A stretch of DNA of 64,000 nt from Maratus speciosus (GCA_963932465.1 OZ010793.1:253839333-253903332); one strand, 5' to 3'; positions 10,822-21,699 are shown, counted from the first letter of the stretch. The notes: generated by a model from the sequence alone, not told the origin. Numbers and translations are program-made.

Positions 10822-11895
10822 TCTAACAGTTTAATTTTGTTTAAAAGAACATGTTTCCTCTATAGTGCCTCAAATTCGGTGTAATGTTTAATTTTATTTG
10901 AAATTTATGGAAGCCAGGAAAATGACATAATTAAAGTCTACTCAGTTTTTACAAAGCCTTTAAACACTTTATTTTCAAAGAAATATCTAAAAGATCTTGC
11001 TGGTAGCAATGATTTTGCTACTTCTAACTTGAACTATGTCAAGAACAAGAAGAATTACTCTGCAGCGCCATCTTTATGCCTCATAAAGAATTAAAATGTG
11101 CATACCAGGACAATGACATTCATTTTCAGTGACAATCATATTTTACTTATGGAAAATTATTTGTAAAATACAGAAGTTGTTACATTCCACATATATGTGT
11201 TATATAAGGTATAATTAGAAAACAGAAATTAAAAAAAACTCGAAAAGGATATTTGTACATGATAGCAGAAAGCCTTTTACATGGCACACATCACAGTATG
11301 ACATGCCAGGAAAATGACAATCTGAAATTATAAGTCTTTTAATTGCTTTATTTTTGTGTTATTATGAATATAATATCTCTTGAAAATACTTCTAAGAATA
11401 TTTTTTATTAGAATGTAAAAAAGAAAATTGCATTATATAACATTAAACAGAAATTTTATTGTGCGGACTGCAATTTCCGCATTTTGTAATATTGACCCTT
11501 AATGCGCTTTTTGTATTACTGAAGGACATAGAAACATGAGATTTGGCATGGTAGTTAGTTATAAGATATAAATGACCTCTAAGAACTTTTCTTTAAAAAA
11601 ATCAAAAATTAAAACGGGTGAAAAGCATTCGAAAAACTTTCTAAATGGCGATTTCTACGCAATCTCAGAAAGTACCGAACTTATTTAAAAAATAATGGTG
11701 TCTAAATGATGGTGACAGCCCTTGCTCCAACATAAACTATACGTATTGTATGTTGGTGCCATTATCCCAAAGGGAGTGCAGGAGCAAAAAACATTCTAAA
11801 AAGGTGCTTTTGTGTAATTGAAGGGTCTAGAAACATGAAATTTTGCATGGTAATTACTTATTAGATATAAATGATTTCTAAGAGAATTTCTGAAA

Positions 11896-11943
11896 AAAAT
11901 TCGAAATTTAAAAGGGGTGCACCCCTTTTAAATTTCGAATTTT
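11896..11943. repeat. Perfect 48-bp palindrome inside the Helitron array
   Basis: The two 24-nt halves are exact reverse complements centred between 11919 and 11920. The left half is the conserved AAAATTCGAAATTTAAAAGG start of each array unit, so the palindrome looks like a back-to-back inversion of one unit boundary. Other units have the left half only. Confidence 0.9.
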
Positions 11944-13012
11944 ACTAATGCGAGAAAAGCATTCTAAATGGCGATTTCTACGCAATCTCAGGAAGTGTCA
12001 AAATGATTTTAAAAAATAATGGTTAGAAATTGATGACGACAGCCTTTGCTTTAACATAAGTTCTATTTTATGTCGCTGTCACTATCACCTGGTGTTTGCA
12101 GGAGCAAAAAACTTTCTAAATTGCTATTTTTTCATTAGTGAAAGGCCTAGAAGCATGAAATTTGGCATGGTAGTTACTTATAAGATACAAATGATCTCTA
12201 AGAACATTTCCTAAAAAAATTCGAAATTTAAAAGGGGTGAAAATACGCGAAAAGCGTTCTAAAAAACGTGTTCTAAAACTCAATTTCTAGGCAATATCCG
12301 GAATTACCGAACCGGTTTAAAAATGATGGTGACAGCCCTTTCTTTAAGTTAGGCTATATTTTATGTCGGTGCCACTACCCTTTAGGTGCTGCAGGAGAGA
12401 AAAACGTTCGAAAAATTCAATTTTGTGTTACTGAAGGGCCTAGATACATGAAATTTGCTATAGTTGCTACTTATTAGATATTAATTCTCTAAGGACATTT
12501 TTTTTAATTCGAAGTGGTGAAAATGCGCGAAAAACTTTCTAAATGGCGATTTCTATGCAATCTGAGGAAGTATTAGATTTATTTTAAAAATAATGGTTGG
12601 AAATTGATGGTGACAGCCCTTGCTCTAACATATGCTCTATTCTATGTCGGTGTCAATATCACCTGGGTTTTGCTGGAGCTAAAATCTTTTTAAATTGTGA
12701 TTTTTGTGATACTGCAGGAGCTAGCAACTTAAAATTTGGCATGGTAATCACTTATAAGATGTAAATGCTCTTTACGAACAGTTTTTAAAAAATTCGAAAT
12801 TGAAAAGGGTAAAAATGCTCGAAAAGTGTTCTAAAAACGTTCTAAATTGTGATTTCTGCGCCATCGCAGGAAATATCAAATTGATTTCAAATGTAATGGT
12901 TGCAAATTGAAGGTGACAGTTCCTGCTCCAAGATATACTATATTTTATGTTGTTGTCACTACCACCTGGAAATTGCAAGAGCATGTTCTGAACTACATTT
13001 TTTGTGATACTG

Positions 13013-14096
13013 CCCAGCAAAGAAAGAAACAGTGGGCCATCAGCTGGAAAAAAGATGGCAGCCAGCATTGCCATCAGCGGTAAAGTGCAAGGGTGCCATT
13101 ACATAAACCTGTCGAAAAGTGTCCAAGCCGAATGCAGCTGGCCCATCAGTGATGGCTAACAGCAAGCCAGCATTGGTATGCCATCACATTACTTCAATCC
13201 AGCACTTTTCCTGCAGTGATAGCACCTATCCCACTGCTATTCTTTTGCTGGCCCAGCACTTTCCCTTACAGAAATTTCTTAAAGAATTCTATAAAAAACA
13301 AAGTATTATGGCTCTTTTTTCTATAAGCTAGTTTCATCAAGAGCTATAGAAATGTCTATATAAATATTTGAACTTTCATTGCTTTCCATGTGGTCACCCT
13401 CCCAAGTACTAACCGCGCTCGATGCTGCTTGGTTTTCGTGATCGGACATGAACAAGTGCTTTCAGCGTACGCTACGACTGCTCGTAGTTTTCGAGCTCTC
13501 ATTACACTATTTCAAGTTTGTTTCTTTTGTGATTTACGATCCCAATCATTAAACTGGTATAGAAATTATTCTATTGTATAGAAATCCTATGTATTTTATA
13601 CGCTTGTTTTATTATTGATTCTGAACTGCGTAAATTATGAAAACCGAAATCCTTTGTAACTTAGTAAAACCAGATTTAAGGAGAGAAAAAGCGCATTGAA
13701 ATAAAGAATTTATTTATTTATTCATTTACTTATTTATTTTGTTGGTGGCAGTTGTGCTATATTTTTACAGTTTTAAAAAAAATTAGCTTCACAGCTTAAA
13801 TTGTGTTAAGATATTTATTTCAGATTTGTGTTCAAATACTCAATGTCTTCAATATTCGCAGCGCCACCTAGCGTAAGGGTTCCCAGCAATAATACTGCAA
13901 AAGTTCTTGCACTTCCATGTATTGGTGGGCCAGCGCATGAGATAAAATGGATGCCCACCAGAATTTTATCTGATGATTTCCAACAGCAAAGTTGACTGTC
14001 CAGCAGTGGTCATGCAGTGGTAGACCATCAGCCAACACTTCTCCATCATTGCCAGCACCTATCTTGCTGCTGGCCAGCAATTTTCTCGTTGCTGGG
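13013..14096. mobile_element. TIR element with CCCAGCAA ends, copy 1
   Basis: The left end CCCAGCAAAGAAA and the right end, inverted, CCCAGCAACGAGAAA form short terminal inverted repeats, and TTGCTGG/CCAGCAA motifs recur near both ends. The element interrupts the family B array cleanly (array text GTGATACTG on the left, array text resuming near 14104). A second copy in inverse orientation is at 15111-16535. The middle carries a minus-strand segment derived from 5S rRNA (13386-13479). The superfamily is not settled; repeated subterminal motifs would fit hAT- or P-like elements, but no clean target duplication was seen. Apparent frames inside are not protein-like. Confidence 0.65.
13386..13479 (-). 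pseudogene. 5S rRNA-derived sequence inside a TIR element
   Basis: Read on the minus strand this aligns with the middle and 3' half of animal 5S rRNA: GTCGTAGCGTACGCTGAAAG, then TGTCCGATCACGAAAACC, then GAGCGCGGTTAGTACTTGGG and AGGGTGACC. This span includes the internal RNA polymerase III control region of a 5S gene. The first few and roughly the last 18 nucleotides of 5S are missing, so it is not a functional rRNA gene. It may be a 5S-derived promoter remnant as in SINE3 elements, or a captured 5S fragment. The second element copy has the same segment, so capture preceded the spread of the family. Confidence 0.75.
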
Positions 14097-14651
14097 TGGT
14101 GTAACATTTTGATTTTTCACATGGTAATTACTTAAAAGATGCAAATGCTCTCTAAGAACCGTCAAAAGAAAATTCCAAGTTTAAAAGGATAAAGTGAGCG
14201 AAAAGCGTTCTAAAAAAGTTCTAAATTACAATTTCTTTTTTAAAAATCTAATGAAATATCAAACCGATTTCTAAAGTACTGGTTGGAAATTGATAGTGAC
14301 AGCCCTTGCTCTAACATAAGTTACATGTTATATCGGTGCCACTATCACCTGGGTTGGCAAGAACAATAAACATTCTAAAAAAAAATCCTTTTAAAGTGGT
14401 TGCAGGAGCAAAAAACTTTCGAAATTATGTTTTTTGTGATACTGAAGAAGCTAGAAACTTTAAATAGGTCATGGTAGTTACTTATAAAAAATAAATTGGC
14501 TGTATAAACGGTCGAAAATAAATTCTAAATTTAAAAGGGGGGAAGCGAAGGGAAGGAGCTATAAGCGTCCTAAAAAAAGTCCTAAATTACTATTTCTATG
14601 CAATCTTTGGAAATAATAAGCGAATTACAAAAGTAATAGTTGCGAATCAAT

Positions 14652-15110
14652 CAGGGTTGTCAGATTTGCTGACCGGGTAGGTACCCAATCCCCACCCCTC
14701 GGGCTGGGTTTTTTAGCTTAAGAAAACCGGGCTTTTTGGGGAAAATGGGTTTTTATCAAATAAAAAAACATTTTGTAATATTAAGTACTTTTTGAACGAA
14801 AAATACAACAGTGAAATGTTTCTTTATATATAAGCATACATGCACAAAATCTTGGCTATCAACTATCATCCTATATTTATTAGATTTATTATTTTCATAT
14901 ACAGTGAGTATTCTTTAACTTAAAATATCCTTAAAAACATGTTTTTAGATTTCCATATGGTAATTATGATGTTTGAAGTAGTACTTGTCTGATACTATAA
15001 CAGGGTTCCTACGGGTCAGGGAAAAATCGAGGAATTTGAAAATTTAGGCAAAAAGTCAGGGAAATTTTTAAATATTTGAAGTGGTCAGAGAATTTTTGAT
15101 GTACTACTTT
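14652..15110 (+). mobile_element. Remnants of CAGGGTT-type elements
   Basis: CAGGGTTGTCAG at 14652 ends the family B array and begins sequence rich in GGGCTTTTTGGGG. At 15001, CAGGGTTCCTACGGGTCAGG starts a short copy of the repeat family also found at 19094 and 20396, with the same AAGTCAGGGAAATTTTT block. It is cut off by the CCCAGCAA element at 15111. CAGGG termini suggest hAT-type elements, but no target duplications could be assigned. Confidence 0.45.
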
Positions 15111-15896
15111 CCCAGCAAAGAAGAAATTGCTGGCCAACAGCAAGATAGGTGCTGGCAATGAATGAGAAACGCTGGCTAATGGTCTACCACTGCATGACCA
15201 CTGCTGGGCAACTTCATTCAACTTTGCTGTTGGAAATCATCAGATAAAATTCTGATGGGCCTCCGATTTATGTCTTGCGCTGACCCACCACACCATGGAA
15301 GTGCACGAACTTTTGCAGTATTATTGCTGGGAACCCTTACGCCAGGTGGCGTAATTCATCTAAGTTAACAAAAATTTAATTGTAATTTTTATTCAAATAT
15401 TTTAATTTGAATAGTAAAAATATTTAAACAATTACGTTTCAAGTTTAACAAATAATAATTTATTAGACTTTTAAATATTTTGCCAAGTCTATATTAAAAT
15501 AGGAGTTATTTTTATCCCCCCGCGGCAGATTAACGAATTTGAACACAAATCTGAAATGAATATCTTAACACAATTTAAGCTATCAAGCTATTTTTTTAAA
15601 TCTGTAAAAAATATAGCACCACTGCCACCAACAAAATAAATAAGTAAATGAATAAATAAATAAATTCTTTATTTCAATGCAATTTTTTTTCTTAAATCTG
15701 GTTTTACTGGTTTTACTAAGTTACAAAGGATTTCGGTTTTCGTAATTTACACAGTTGAGAATCAATCAACGTATAAAATATATAGGGGGGATTTCTATAC
15801 AATACAATAATTTCTATACAAATTTAATGATCGGGAGCGTAAATCACAAAAGAAACAAACTTGAAATAGTACAATGAGAGCTTGAAAACAAAGAGC

Positions 15897-16244
15897 GGTC
15901 GTAGAATACGCTGAAAGTATTTGTTCATGTCCGATCACGAAAGGGCCCCACCAGTGGCCGAGAAGTTCTGCTCTCGAAGCTAGTAGACGGGAGGTGCTGG
16001 GTTCGATCCCAATCGCGCCCGTCGGCCTAATCGTTCGGAGTTTTCGTGGTTTTCTTCGAGCCGTGGATCTTCCATGCGTTAATACGGATTAGGTTCCCTT
16101 AGAAAGACCCCCACGGAGGGCACTGCCCCCGGGCCTATATCCCTCGTGTAGATAATTGGCCGTCAAAAATCAACCCAACCCAACCCGATCACGAAAATCA
16201 AACAGCACCGAGCGCGGTTAGTACTTGGGAGGGTGATCACATGG
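15897..16244 (+). pseudogene. 5S rRNA-derived sequence split by a SINE
   Basis: The 5' part at 15897-15942 (GTCGTAGAATACGCTGAAAG, then TTCATGTCCGATCACGA) and the 3' part at 16197-16244 (CAGCACCGAGCGCGGTTAGT, ACTTGGGAGGGTGATCAC) together match the same 5S region as 13386-13479. The break is the SINE insertion with its duplicated target, so copy 1 gives the uninterrupted state. Confidence 0.75.
15943..16185 (+). mobile_element. tRNA-derived SINE with target-site duplication
   Basis: The element is 243 bp long. RNA polymerase III promoter boxes are visible: box A TGGCCGAGAAG at 15955-15965 fits TRGYNNARNNG, and box B GGTTCGATCCC at 16000-16010 fits GGTTCRANNCC, about 35 bp apart as in a tRNA with a variable arm (TGGCCGAG is seen in tRNA-Ser/Leu). 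A non-tRNA body follows (TTCGTGGTTTTCTTC, CCCCACGGAGGGC), then a tail of CAACCC repeats rather than poly-A. An 11-bp duplication CGATCACGAAA flanks it (15932-15942 and 16186-16196). The uninterrupted site is present in the other element copy near 13438-13448. A partner LINE is not in the window. Confidence 0.9.
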
Positions 16245-16535
16245 AAAAAGCTTCAAGTTCAAATTATAGAAATTTCTATATTAGATACTTGTATATCTGT
16301 TCGTGAAATTAGCTCATAGAAAAACGGGCCATTATTCTGTAATACTTTTTCTATGAGTTTTTTTATAGAATTCTATAAGAAATTTTTGTAAGGGAAAGTG
16401 CTGACCCAGCAAAGAAATAGCAGTAGGATAGGTGCTAGCACTGCAGGAAAAAAGCCGGATTGAAGTAATGTGATGGTATATCAATGCTGGTATGCTGTTG
16501 GCCTTCACTGGTGGACCAGCTGCATTCCGCATGCA

Positions 16536-16690
16536 TTACATTTAATGGTACTGTTATCTATGTTTTTATTGAAGAAGAGTAAGGATTATAAATTAACAAT
16601 TTAGATTTTTTAATTAAAAAATAAAGTGTTCTGCATGAAAAGGTAAACTAAATCCTCTGTGTGATCTACGGTCACACTTACCCGTTTGTT
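16536..16690. repeat. Dispersed repeat shared with 18955-19095
   Basis: The segment with TTATTGAAGAAGAGTAAGGA, ATAAAGTGTTCTGCATGAAA and CTCTGTGTGATCTACGGTCA is similar to 18955-19095 (TTATTGAAAAATTTTAAGGA, AAGTGTTTTAAAAGGAATG, CTCTTTGTGATCTTCTATCA). The ends were not defined. Confidence 0.5.
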
Positions 16691-17898
16691 ACTTTCTTCT
16701 GTATTTACAAGAAGAAAGTATTGGATTAGTGAAAATTTTCGGTTTTCGACGGATTTACACGTTTTAGGCGTCAGAGATTCCGAAAAACATATTTTTACAA
16801 AATGTCTGTCTGTGAGTCTGTGCGTTATGCGTCTGTCTGTCTGTCTGTATGTGACACAAATTTTGTGGGCAATCTATCTCAAGAACTAATTCACGGAATT
16901 TAATAAAAATTTATATTCAGTTAGTCCCTGATATAAATTGGTGCTGATTAGTTTTTGGTGTAAATCGCTCAACAGGGGGCGCTGCTATGCAGCCTTTTTC
17001 ACGATTTCCGCAATAGCTCAATCTCCAGAACTAATGCACGGATTTTCATCAAACTTCAGATTCAGTTAGTCCTTGACATGAGTTGAAGTTTGTACAGTTT
17101 GGTGTAAATCGCTCAACAGGTGGCGCTGCTATACTGCATCTTTACGATTTCCGCAATAGCTCTATCTCAACAACTAATGCTTAGATTTTCATCAAACTTC
17201 TGATTCAAGTATACTTTGATATGAATTAGTGCTGTTTGTGTTTTGGTGCAAATCGCTCAAGAGGTGGCGCTGCTATGCTGCACTTTTCAGAATTTCCATT
17301 ATAGCTGTATCTCAAGAACTAATGCAATAATTTTCACCAAACTTCAGAATCAGTTAATCCTTGACATGAATTGTCATTTTGTACATTTTGGTGTAAATCG
17401 CTCAACAGGTGGCACTGCTATGCTGTATTTTTCAGAATTTCCACTATAGGTGTATCTCAAGAACTAATGCACGAATTTTCATAAAACTTTAGAATCAGGT
17501 AGTCCTTGACATGAATTGACATTTTATACAGTTTGGTGTAAATCGCTCAATAGGTGGCGCTGCTATGCTATTTTTGTGATTTCCGCAATAGCTCTATCTC
17601 AAGAACTAATGCTTGGATTTTCAATGAACTTCAGATCCATGCATACCTGGATATCAATTATTGCTGTTTATGTATTGGTGTAAATCACTCAACAGGTGGC
17701 GCTGCTATACTACATTTTTCAGAATTTCCGCTATAGCTCTATCTCGAGAACTAAGGCACGAATTTCTATCTAACTTCAAATTCAGATACACTTTGATATG
17801 AATTGGCGCTAAATTGATGTAATTTCTTTTACTATTTAAATGATTTAATTGACGTGATTTATATAGAAGAAAGTTTTGTGATGGCCACAACATACTAG
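16691..17898 (+). mobile_element. Helentron-like element with ~144-bp central tandem array, copy 1
   Basis: The left end ACTTTCTTCT is repeated in inverse orientation as AGAAGAAAGT 20 bp later, making a terminal hairpin. AGAAGAAAGT recurs near the right end, which finishes GGCCACAACATACTAG followed by T. Between them six units of about 144 bp carry AATCGCTCAACAGGTGGCGC (anchors at 16966, 17110, 17254, 17399, 17544 and 17686). An inverted subterminal repeat, a minisatellite core and a CTAG end match the description of non-autonomous Helentrons (HINE type). A CTGT microsatellite precedes the array. A near-identical element is at 54711-55980 and a single unit is near 59398. Confidence 0.7.
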
Positions 17899-18669
17899 TT
17901 TTATTATGGTTTCGTTATCTGACGAATCCCTATTCTTCTCTCTTTTTTGTATGTCTGTCACATAATTTGTTCTCAGAAGCTGTATAAGTTATAGACTTGA
18001 AATTTTACATACTTTTAAAGCTGAATATCGCCGATTGCACGACAAATCATAAAATTTTGAAAAATATCTTATTTTAATTAAATGAATTTAATGGCTTCCG
18101 GCCATTTTTTTAGATTTAGATTTTAATGCTTTATATCCTAATGGTACTCTTAAGTATCATTAATGAAAATTCAATATGCATTTTATATAATTTGCCTACT
18201 AATAAAAGTAGATTTCATTTTTCATACAAAATAATTTGGTCAATCCTGTTTAGGAAGCACACTGAAACAGTCGAAACTAAATATTTTTTAATGTTGTTAT
18301 TTTTTCAACCATTTACCTAGGTGTAGCTTTTATCCTATTAAAAAATGCTATACGAAAAGTTTGCAACTACAAAACACTTCTCTGTTAGGATCACATTTGC
18401 TTACACTGTTCTTATAAGAATTGTGAGATTCTTATAACAATATTTTTTGTTAATTAATAAAATTATTCTTGTTAATATTTTGCAAAGCTCTAACTATCGA
18501 TTTATTAAATAAGTTTTAATTAAAAAAATTATCTAAAAATCATATTATTATAATATATGTTGTTCTGGATATCTTAAATATTAACATAATTAACTATTCA
18601 GGTGAAAAAGCTTTCTATTCAAAATTCAGGATATATAGGGTTAAAACAGAACCTGGATTTCAGACTTTT

Positions 18670-18760
18670 CAAGCAGGCTAGATGGCTCCGTGATAATTCA
18701 TTTGCCTGCTGATCAGAATGTTCCCTGTTTGAAGCTTGGCTTCGGAGTTTGAAATTTTAC
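18670..18760 (+). mobile_element. Decayed tRNA-like or SINE head
   Basis: GGCTCCGTGATAATTCA, TTGCCTGCTGATCAGAATG and GTTTGAAGCTTGGCTTCGGA follow in the order of a tRNA with a T-arm-like GTTTGAAGC (one mismatch to box B) and acceptor-like ends GGCTCCG and CGGAG. Box A is degenerate. It is most likely the head of an old tRNA-derived SINE and not a working tRNA gene. Confidence 0.4.
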
Positions 18761-19093
18761 CTCTAGAATAGATAATTATCTAATATATTCAATTTTACAG
18801 GGTTTATTTTTTTTCATTTTACGGCCAGAAGTTTTGTAAAATAATTTATCAAATATTTATTTATTTCAAAAAATTTAAGAAGCCGCGAAATGTTAAATTG
18901 ACTACATTTCATTGTCCGATATATTTCATTTAAAATCTAAATGTAATAGTGCTGCCATCTATGTTCTTATTGAAAAATTTTAAGGATTTAATAATTATAA
19001 ACTAACGATTTGGATATTTATTTAAAGGATAAAGTGTTTTAAAAGGAATGTTAAAGGAAACCCTCTTTGTGATCTTCTATCACATTTACCTAC

Positions 19094-19893
19094 TCAGGGT
19101 TCCTATTCCTATGCGACTAGAAAACCTGGAAACCTGGGAATGTCAGGGAAAATGACAAGTGCTCAAAAAGTCATGTAAAAATCAGGGAAAATTACAATTT
19201 TTTTTTTGAAACCTGGAAAAGTCAGGGAATTTTTGCGTGTGTGTGCGCCATCATGTGTCAAGATTCTCCTGAATTCCGAGCTCTGTCAGCAAAAAGGTTA
19301 AGATTTTTCACTTGCAAGTAGAATTTTCGATGAATTCACATGTTTAACGTGTTTTAGCTATACAAATTTGTCGATATATCATGAATATTTAAAAGCTATA
19401 GCTGAAATTAAAGTGTTAAAAGACAAAAAACTAAAACTTGCACAACAAACTGCTTCTGAAACAACACAAATAAATGATATGATAGCAGAAGTGTTTAAAA
19501 AAATTTTGTTGTTTGATACGTATAAATTCAGTCATATGAGTAAAAAGTTACTTTGAATCCATCTGAGTTGTATATATTTTTAATTATTTGTTAAAAACAA
19601 ATAATATATATATATATGTGTGTGTGTTATCATTTTTTATATTTTAAATATCAAATGATATAGATTTTTAATTTTATAGGTTATTTTCATTTTCAGAAGT
19701 AAGTTTACATTTTATTTTTATTAATGTATGAGACTGTTCTCTTTTGCTGTATAGGTTCAATCATTAAGATCTAGAGTTGTAATTCGTATTTTTAAAAACG
19801 TAGTTAATTGTGGCCAGGGAATTGTTGGAAATATGATCTGGAATACCTGGAAAAGTCAGGCAATTTTGTTATCCAAACAGAGTATGAACTCTG
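19094..19893 (+). mobile_element. CAGGGTTCCTA element (hAT-like), upstream of exon B
   Basis: The ends CAGGGTTCCTATTC and, inverted, CAGAGTTCATACTC form imperfect terminal repeats, and TCAGGGAAAA/CCTGGAAAAGTCAGGG motifs lie inside both ends. The centre has a short frame (IAEIKVLKDKKLKLAQQTA, about 19392-19448) that is also recognisable, disrupted, in the second copy at 20396-21268, so it may be a transposase remnant. CAGGG termini suggest hAT. A clean 8-bp duplication was not seen at this copy. Confidence 0.55.
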
Positions 19894-20120
19894 CTGCTAC
19901 TCGTTGATTTTCATCTTTCTTTATACCAATATATTTCTAGGATCGTTGTAGGAAAAGCCATCAAGTAATTAAAGTGACTTTTTTATTTTATTTCATTTAT
20001 TTATTTATTTATTTATTTTGTAAAAAGTTTTTAATTATGTAGAGCAAAACGATACTTTTTAGATTCCTTCGCAAGTTAAAAAAACTAAAGGATATTACAA
20101 GATACACTTATGTTTTATAG

Positions 20121-20302
20121 ATTCGACAAAGATATAACCGTCTACAGAAAAGTAGTAGACGAGGATAAATTTATTTTCCTCTTCCATCTGGTTGGACATG
20201 AAGCTACTGTAACTGGGTTAAAAATATGGACTATTGCTGAAGATAAATTTCTAATTAGCTCCGCCGAGGATGGCAGTATCAGAAAATGGTCCTTAACGGA
20301 AG
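20121..20302 (+). CDS. WD40-repeat protein, internal exon B
   Basis: The acceptor is ATGTTTTATAG/A and the donor GGAAG/GTATGT. The 182-bp exon supplies the last base of a Gly codon from exon A and leaves in phase 1. It encodes the end of one blade (FDKDITVYRKV) and a complete WD repeat: VGHEATVTGLKIW with the GH pair, then FLISSAEDGSIRKWSL, where KW stands for the terminal WD. Such repeats form blades of beta-propellers that act as protein-binding scaffolds. The particular protein could not be named. Two homologous hAT-like copies in the same orientation lie 227 bp upstream and 93 bp downstream. Confidence 0.9.
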
Positions 20303-20395
20303 GTATGTTGTTTTCTTTTATACATATTTTTATTTAGTTTTTGCTTGTAAAGATTGATATTCTAATCGATTAATTTACATATTAATGTTATTCAA

Positions 20396-20772
20396 AGAGG
20401 GTCCCTAATCGACTGGAAAACAGGGAATTGTCAGGGGAAATGATTAGGGCTCAAAAAGTCATGGAAAAGTCAGGGAAAATTACAATTATTTTTCTAAAAC
20501 CTGGAAAAGTAAGGATTTTTTTTTTTAATGCTCTATCATGCATCAAGATTCTTTCGAGCTCCAAGGTAGGTCCGTCCGCAAAAAAATTCCTATTTTTCAC
20601 TTGCAAGTAGAATTTTTGCTATATTCACATTTTTAACATAAAGCTATACAAATTTCTCGCCAAATTAGCGATACTTCTGCAAAAGAAATGTCGGGCTGTA
20701 TTAAGGTGGCTAAGGATGAGATATCATAATTATTTAAACAAGAAAAAGAAAGAAAATTATGAAGCAAGCAAA

Positions 20773-20803
<31 letters not shown>

Positions 20804-21268
20804 GAAAAGAAAAGAAAAGCTGTAGCTGAAATTAAAATGTTAAAAGACTAAAAATTAAAACTTTCACTACAAACTTCTTTTAAAACAACACAAATAGATA
20901 GCATAACTCTCTAAAAAAAGTTGAATGTTTAATTAGTGTAAATTCTATGCTATATAAATAAAAAGTTACTTTGAATCCATCGGAGTTGTATTTTAGTTTG
21001 TTTTTTTAATTCTGTTCTGTTTTTAATTTTTTATCTCTTTTTATACTTTAAATATAAAATGATATAGATATTTAGTTTCAACTTTATAGGTTAGTTTCAA
21101 CTTTATAGGTTATTTTCATTTTCAGAGGTAAATTTAATCATTAAGATCTAGAATTGTCATTCGTATTTTACAAAATGTCGCGAATTGTGGTTAGGGAATT
21201 GTTAGAAATATGGCCTGGAAAAACCTGGAAAAGTCAGGGAATTTTGTTATTCAAATAGATGAACACTG
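20396..21268 (+). mobile_element. CAGGGTTCCTA element (hAT-like), downstream of exon B
   Basis: A second copy of the element at 19094-19893 in the same orientation. The left end is GAGGGTCCCTA and the right end, inverted, CAGTGTTCATC. Shared internal blocks include TCACTTGCAAGTAGAATTTT, TTACTTTGAATCCATC and ATCATTAAGATCTAGA. TCAAAG is found on both sides (near 20391 and at 21269-21274), which may be part of a target duplication. A purine-rich run of A with G (about 20769-20815) interrupts the remnant reading frame. Confidence 0.55.
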
Positions 21269-21699
21269 TCAAAGTCAAGGTTCAGCAGTCTTAAAAACCT
21301 CATATGGTCAATTCTTAATTAGAATTACTACATCATTTTCTTTCACTAAATTGAATGTTTTTTGTATCCTCTATTACTTGCAAAAATGTTTTAGTTTTCC
21401 TTTTGTTTTTTCTTTTATCAAATCAGGTTTGTGATCGGTTGTGGAGGGATGGATGGAATTCAACGGAAACAAACGTACATGGGCCTGAGCTGAAAGGAAC
21501 CCTGTTAGAGACATTTTATAATGATTTAATTACAAGTCTGAGTAATGCAGGGAAACTATTCCGGGACCCCACTTGAGGGAGCCCAATGGGAGTAATAGAG
21601 CAGTTCCCATCACGTGACTTTTACCGGAGAACAATGAAAGAAGCTGTAGGACACACAAACAGAAAAAGCATTGATAAAGGTGGCGATATCTGTCTTACA

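Larger units (their letters stand above)
10350..14650 (+). mobile_element. Helitron family B, 5' part with ~295-bp internal tandem array
   Basis: The 5' terminus TCTATGCTAATATTATTAC follows an A and is soon followed by GTTTGTTTGTTTG, as in many arthropod Helitrons. From about 10.4 kb the sequence is a tandem array. The motif GAAACATGA, or a close variant, recurs at 11531, 11830, 12150, 12443 and 12724 (spacings 299, 320, 293 and 281 bp). Each unit contains TTCGAAATTTAAAAGGGGTG and a block ending GGCATGGTAGTTACTTA. The array is interrupted at 13013-14096 by a CCCAGCAA element and resumes to about 14650. The matching 3' terminus is not found here; a related copy at 23.4-25.2 kb retains it. Confidence 0.65.
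15111..16535. mobile_element. TIR element with CCCAGCAA ends, copy 2 (inverted)
   Basis: This is the reverse complement of the element at 13013-14096. The end CCCAGCAAAGAAG at 15111, the block with CCATGGAAGTGCACGAACTT, the GTGGTGCTATA-type segment and the 5S-derived region all reappear in opposite order. It is longer than copy 1 mainly because a tRNA-derived SINE of 243 bp sits inside the 5S-derived part. The distal ~100 bp of copy 1 are not recognisable past about 16535, so this end is truncated or diverged. Confidence 0.6.

Noticed and set aside
13119..13581. Open frames in the CCCAGCAA element as genes
   Set aside because: They cover 5S-derived and repeated DNA and have no protein-family features; the second element copy does not keep them.
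18670..18760. Functional tRNA gene
   Set aside because: Box A is degenerate and the arms contain mismatches; a decayed SINE head is more likely.
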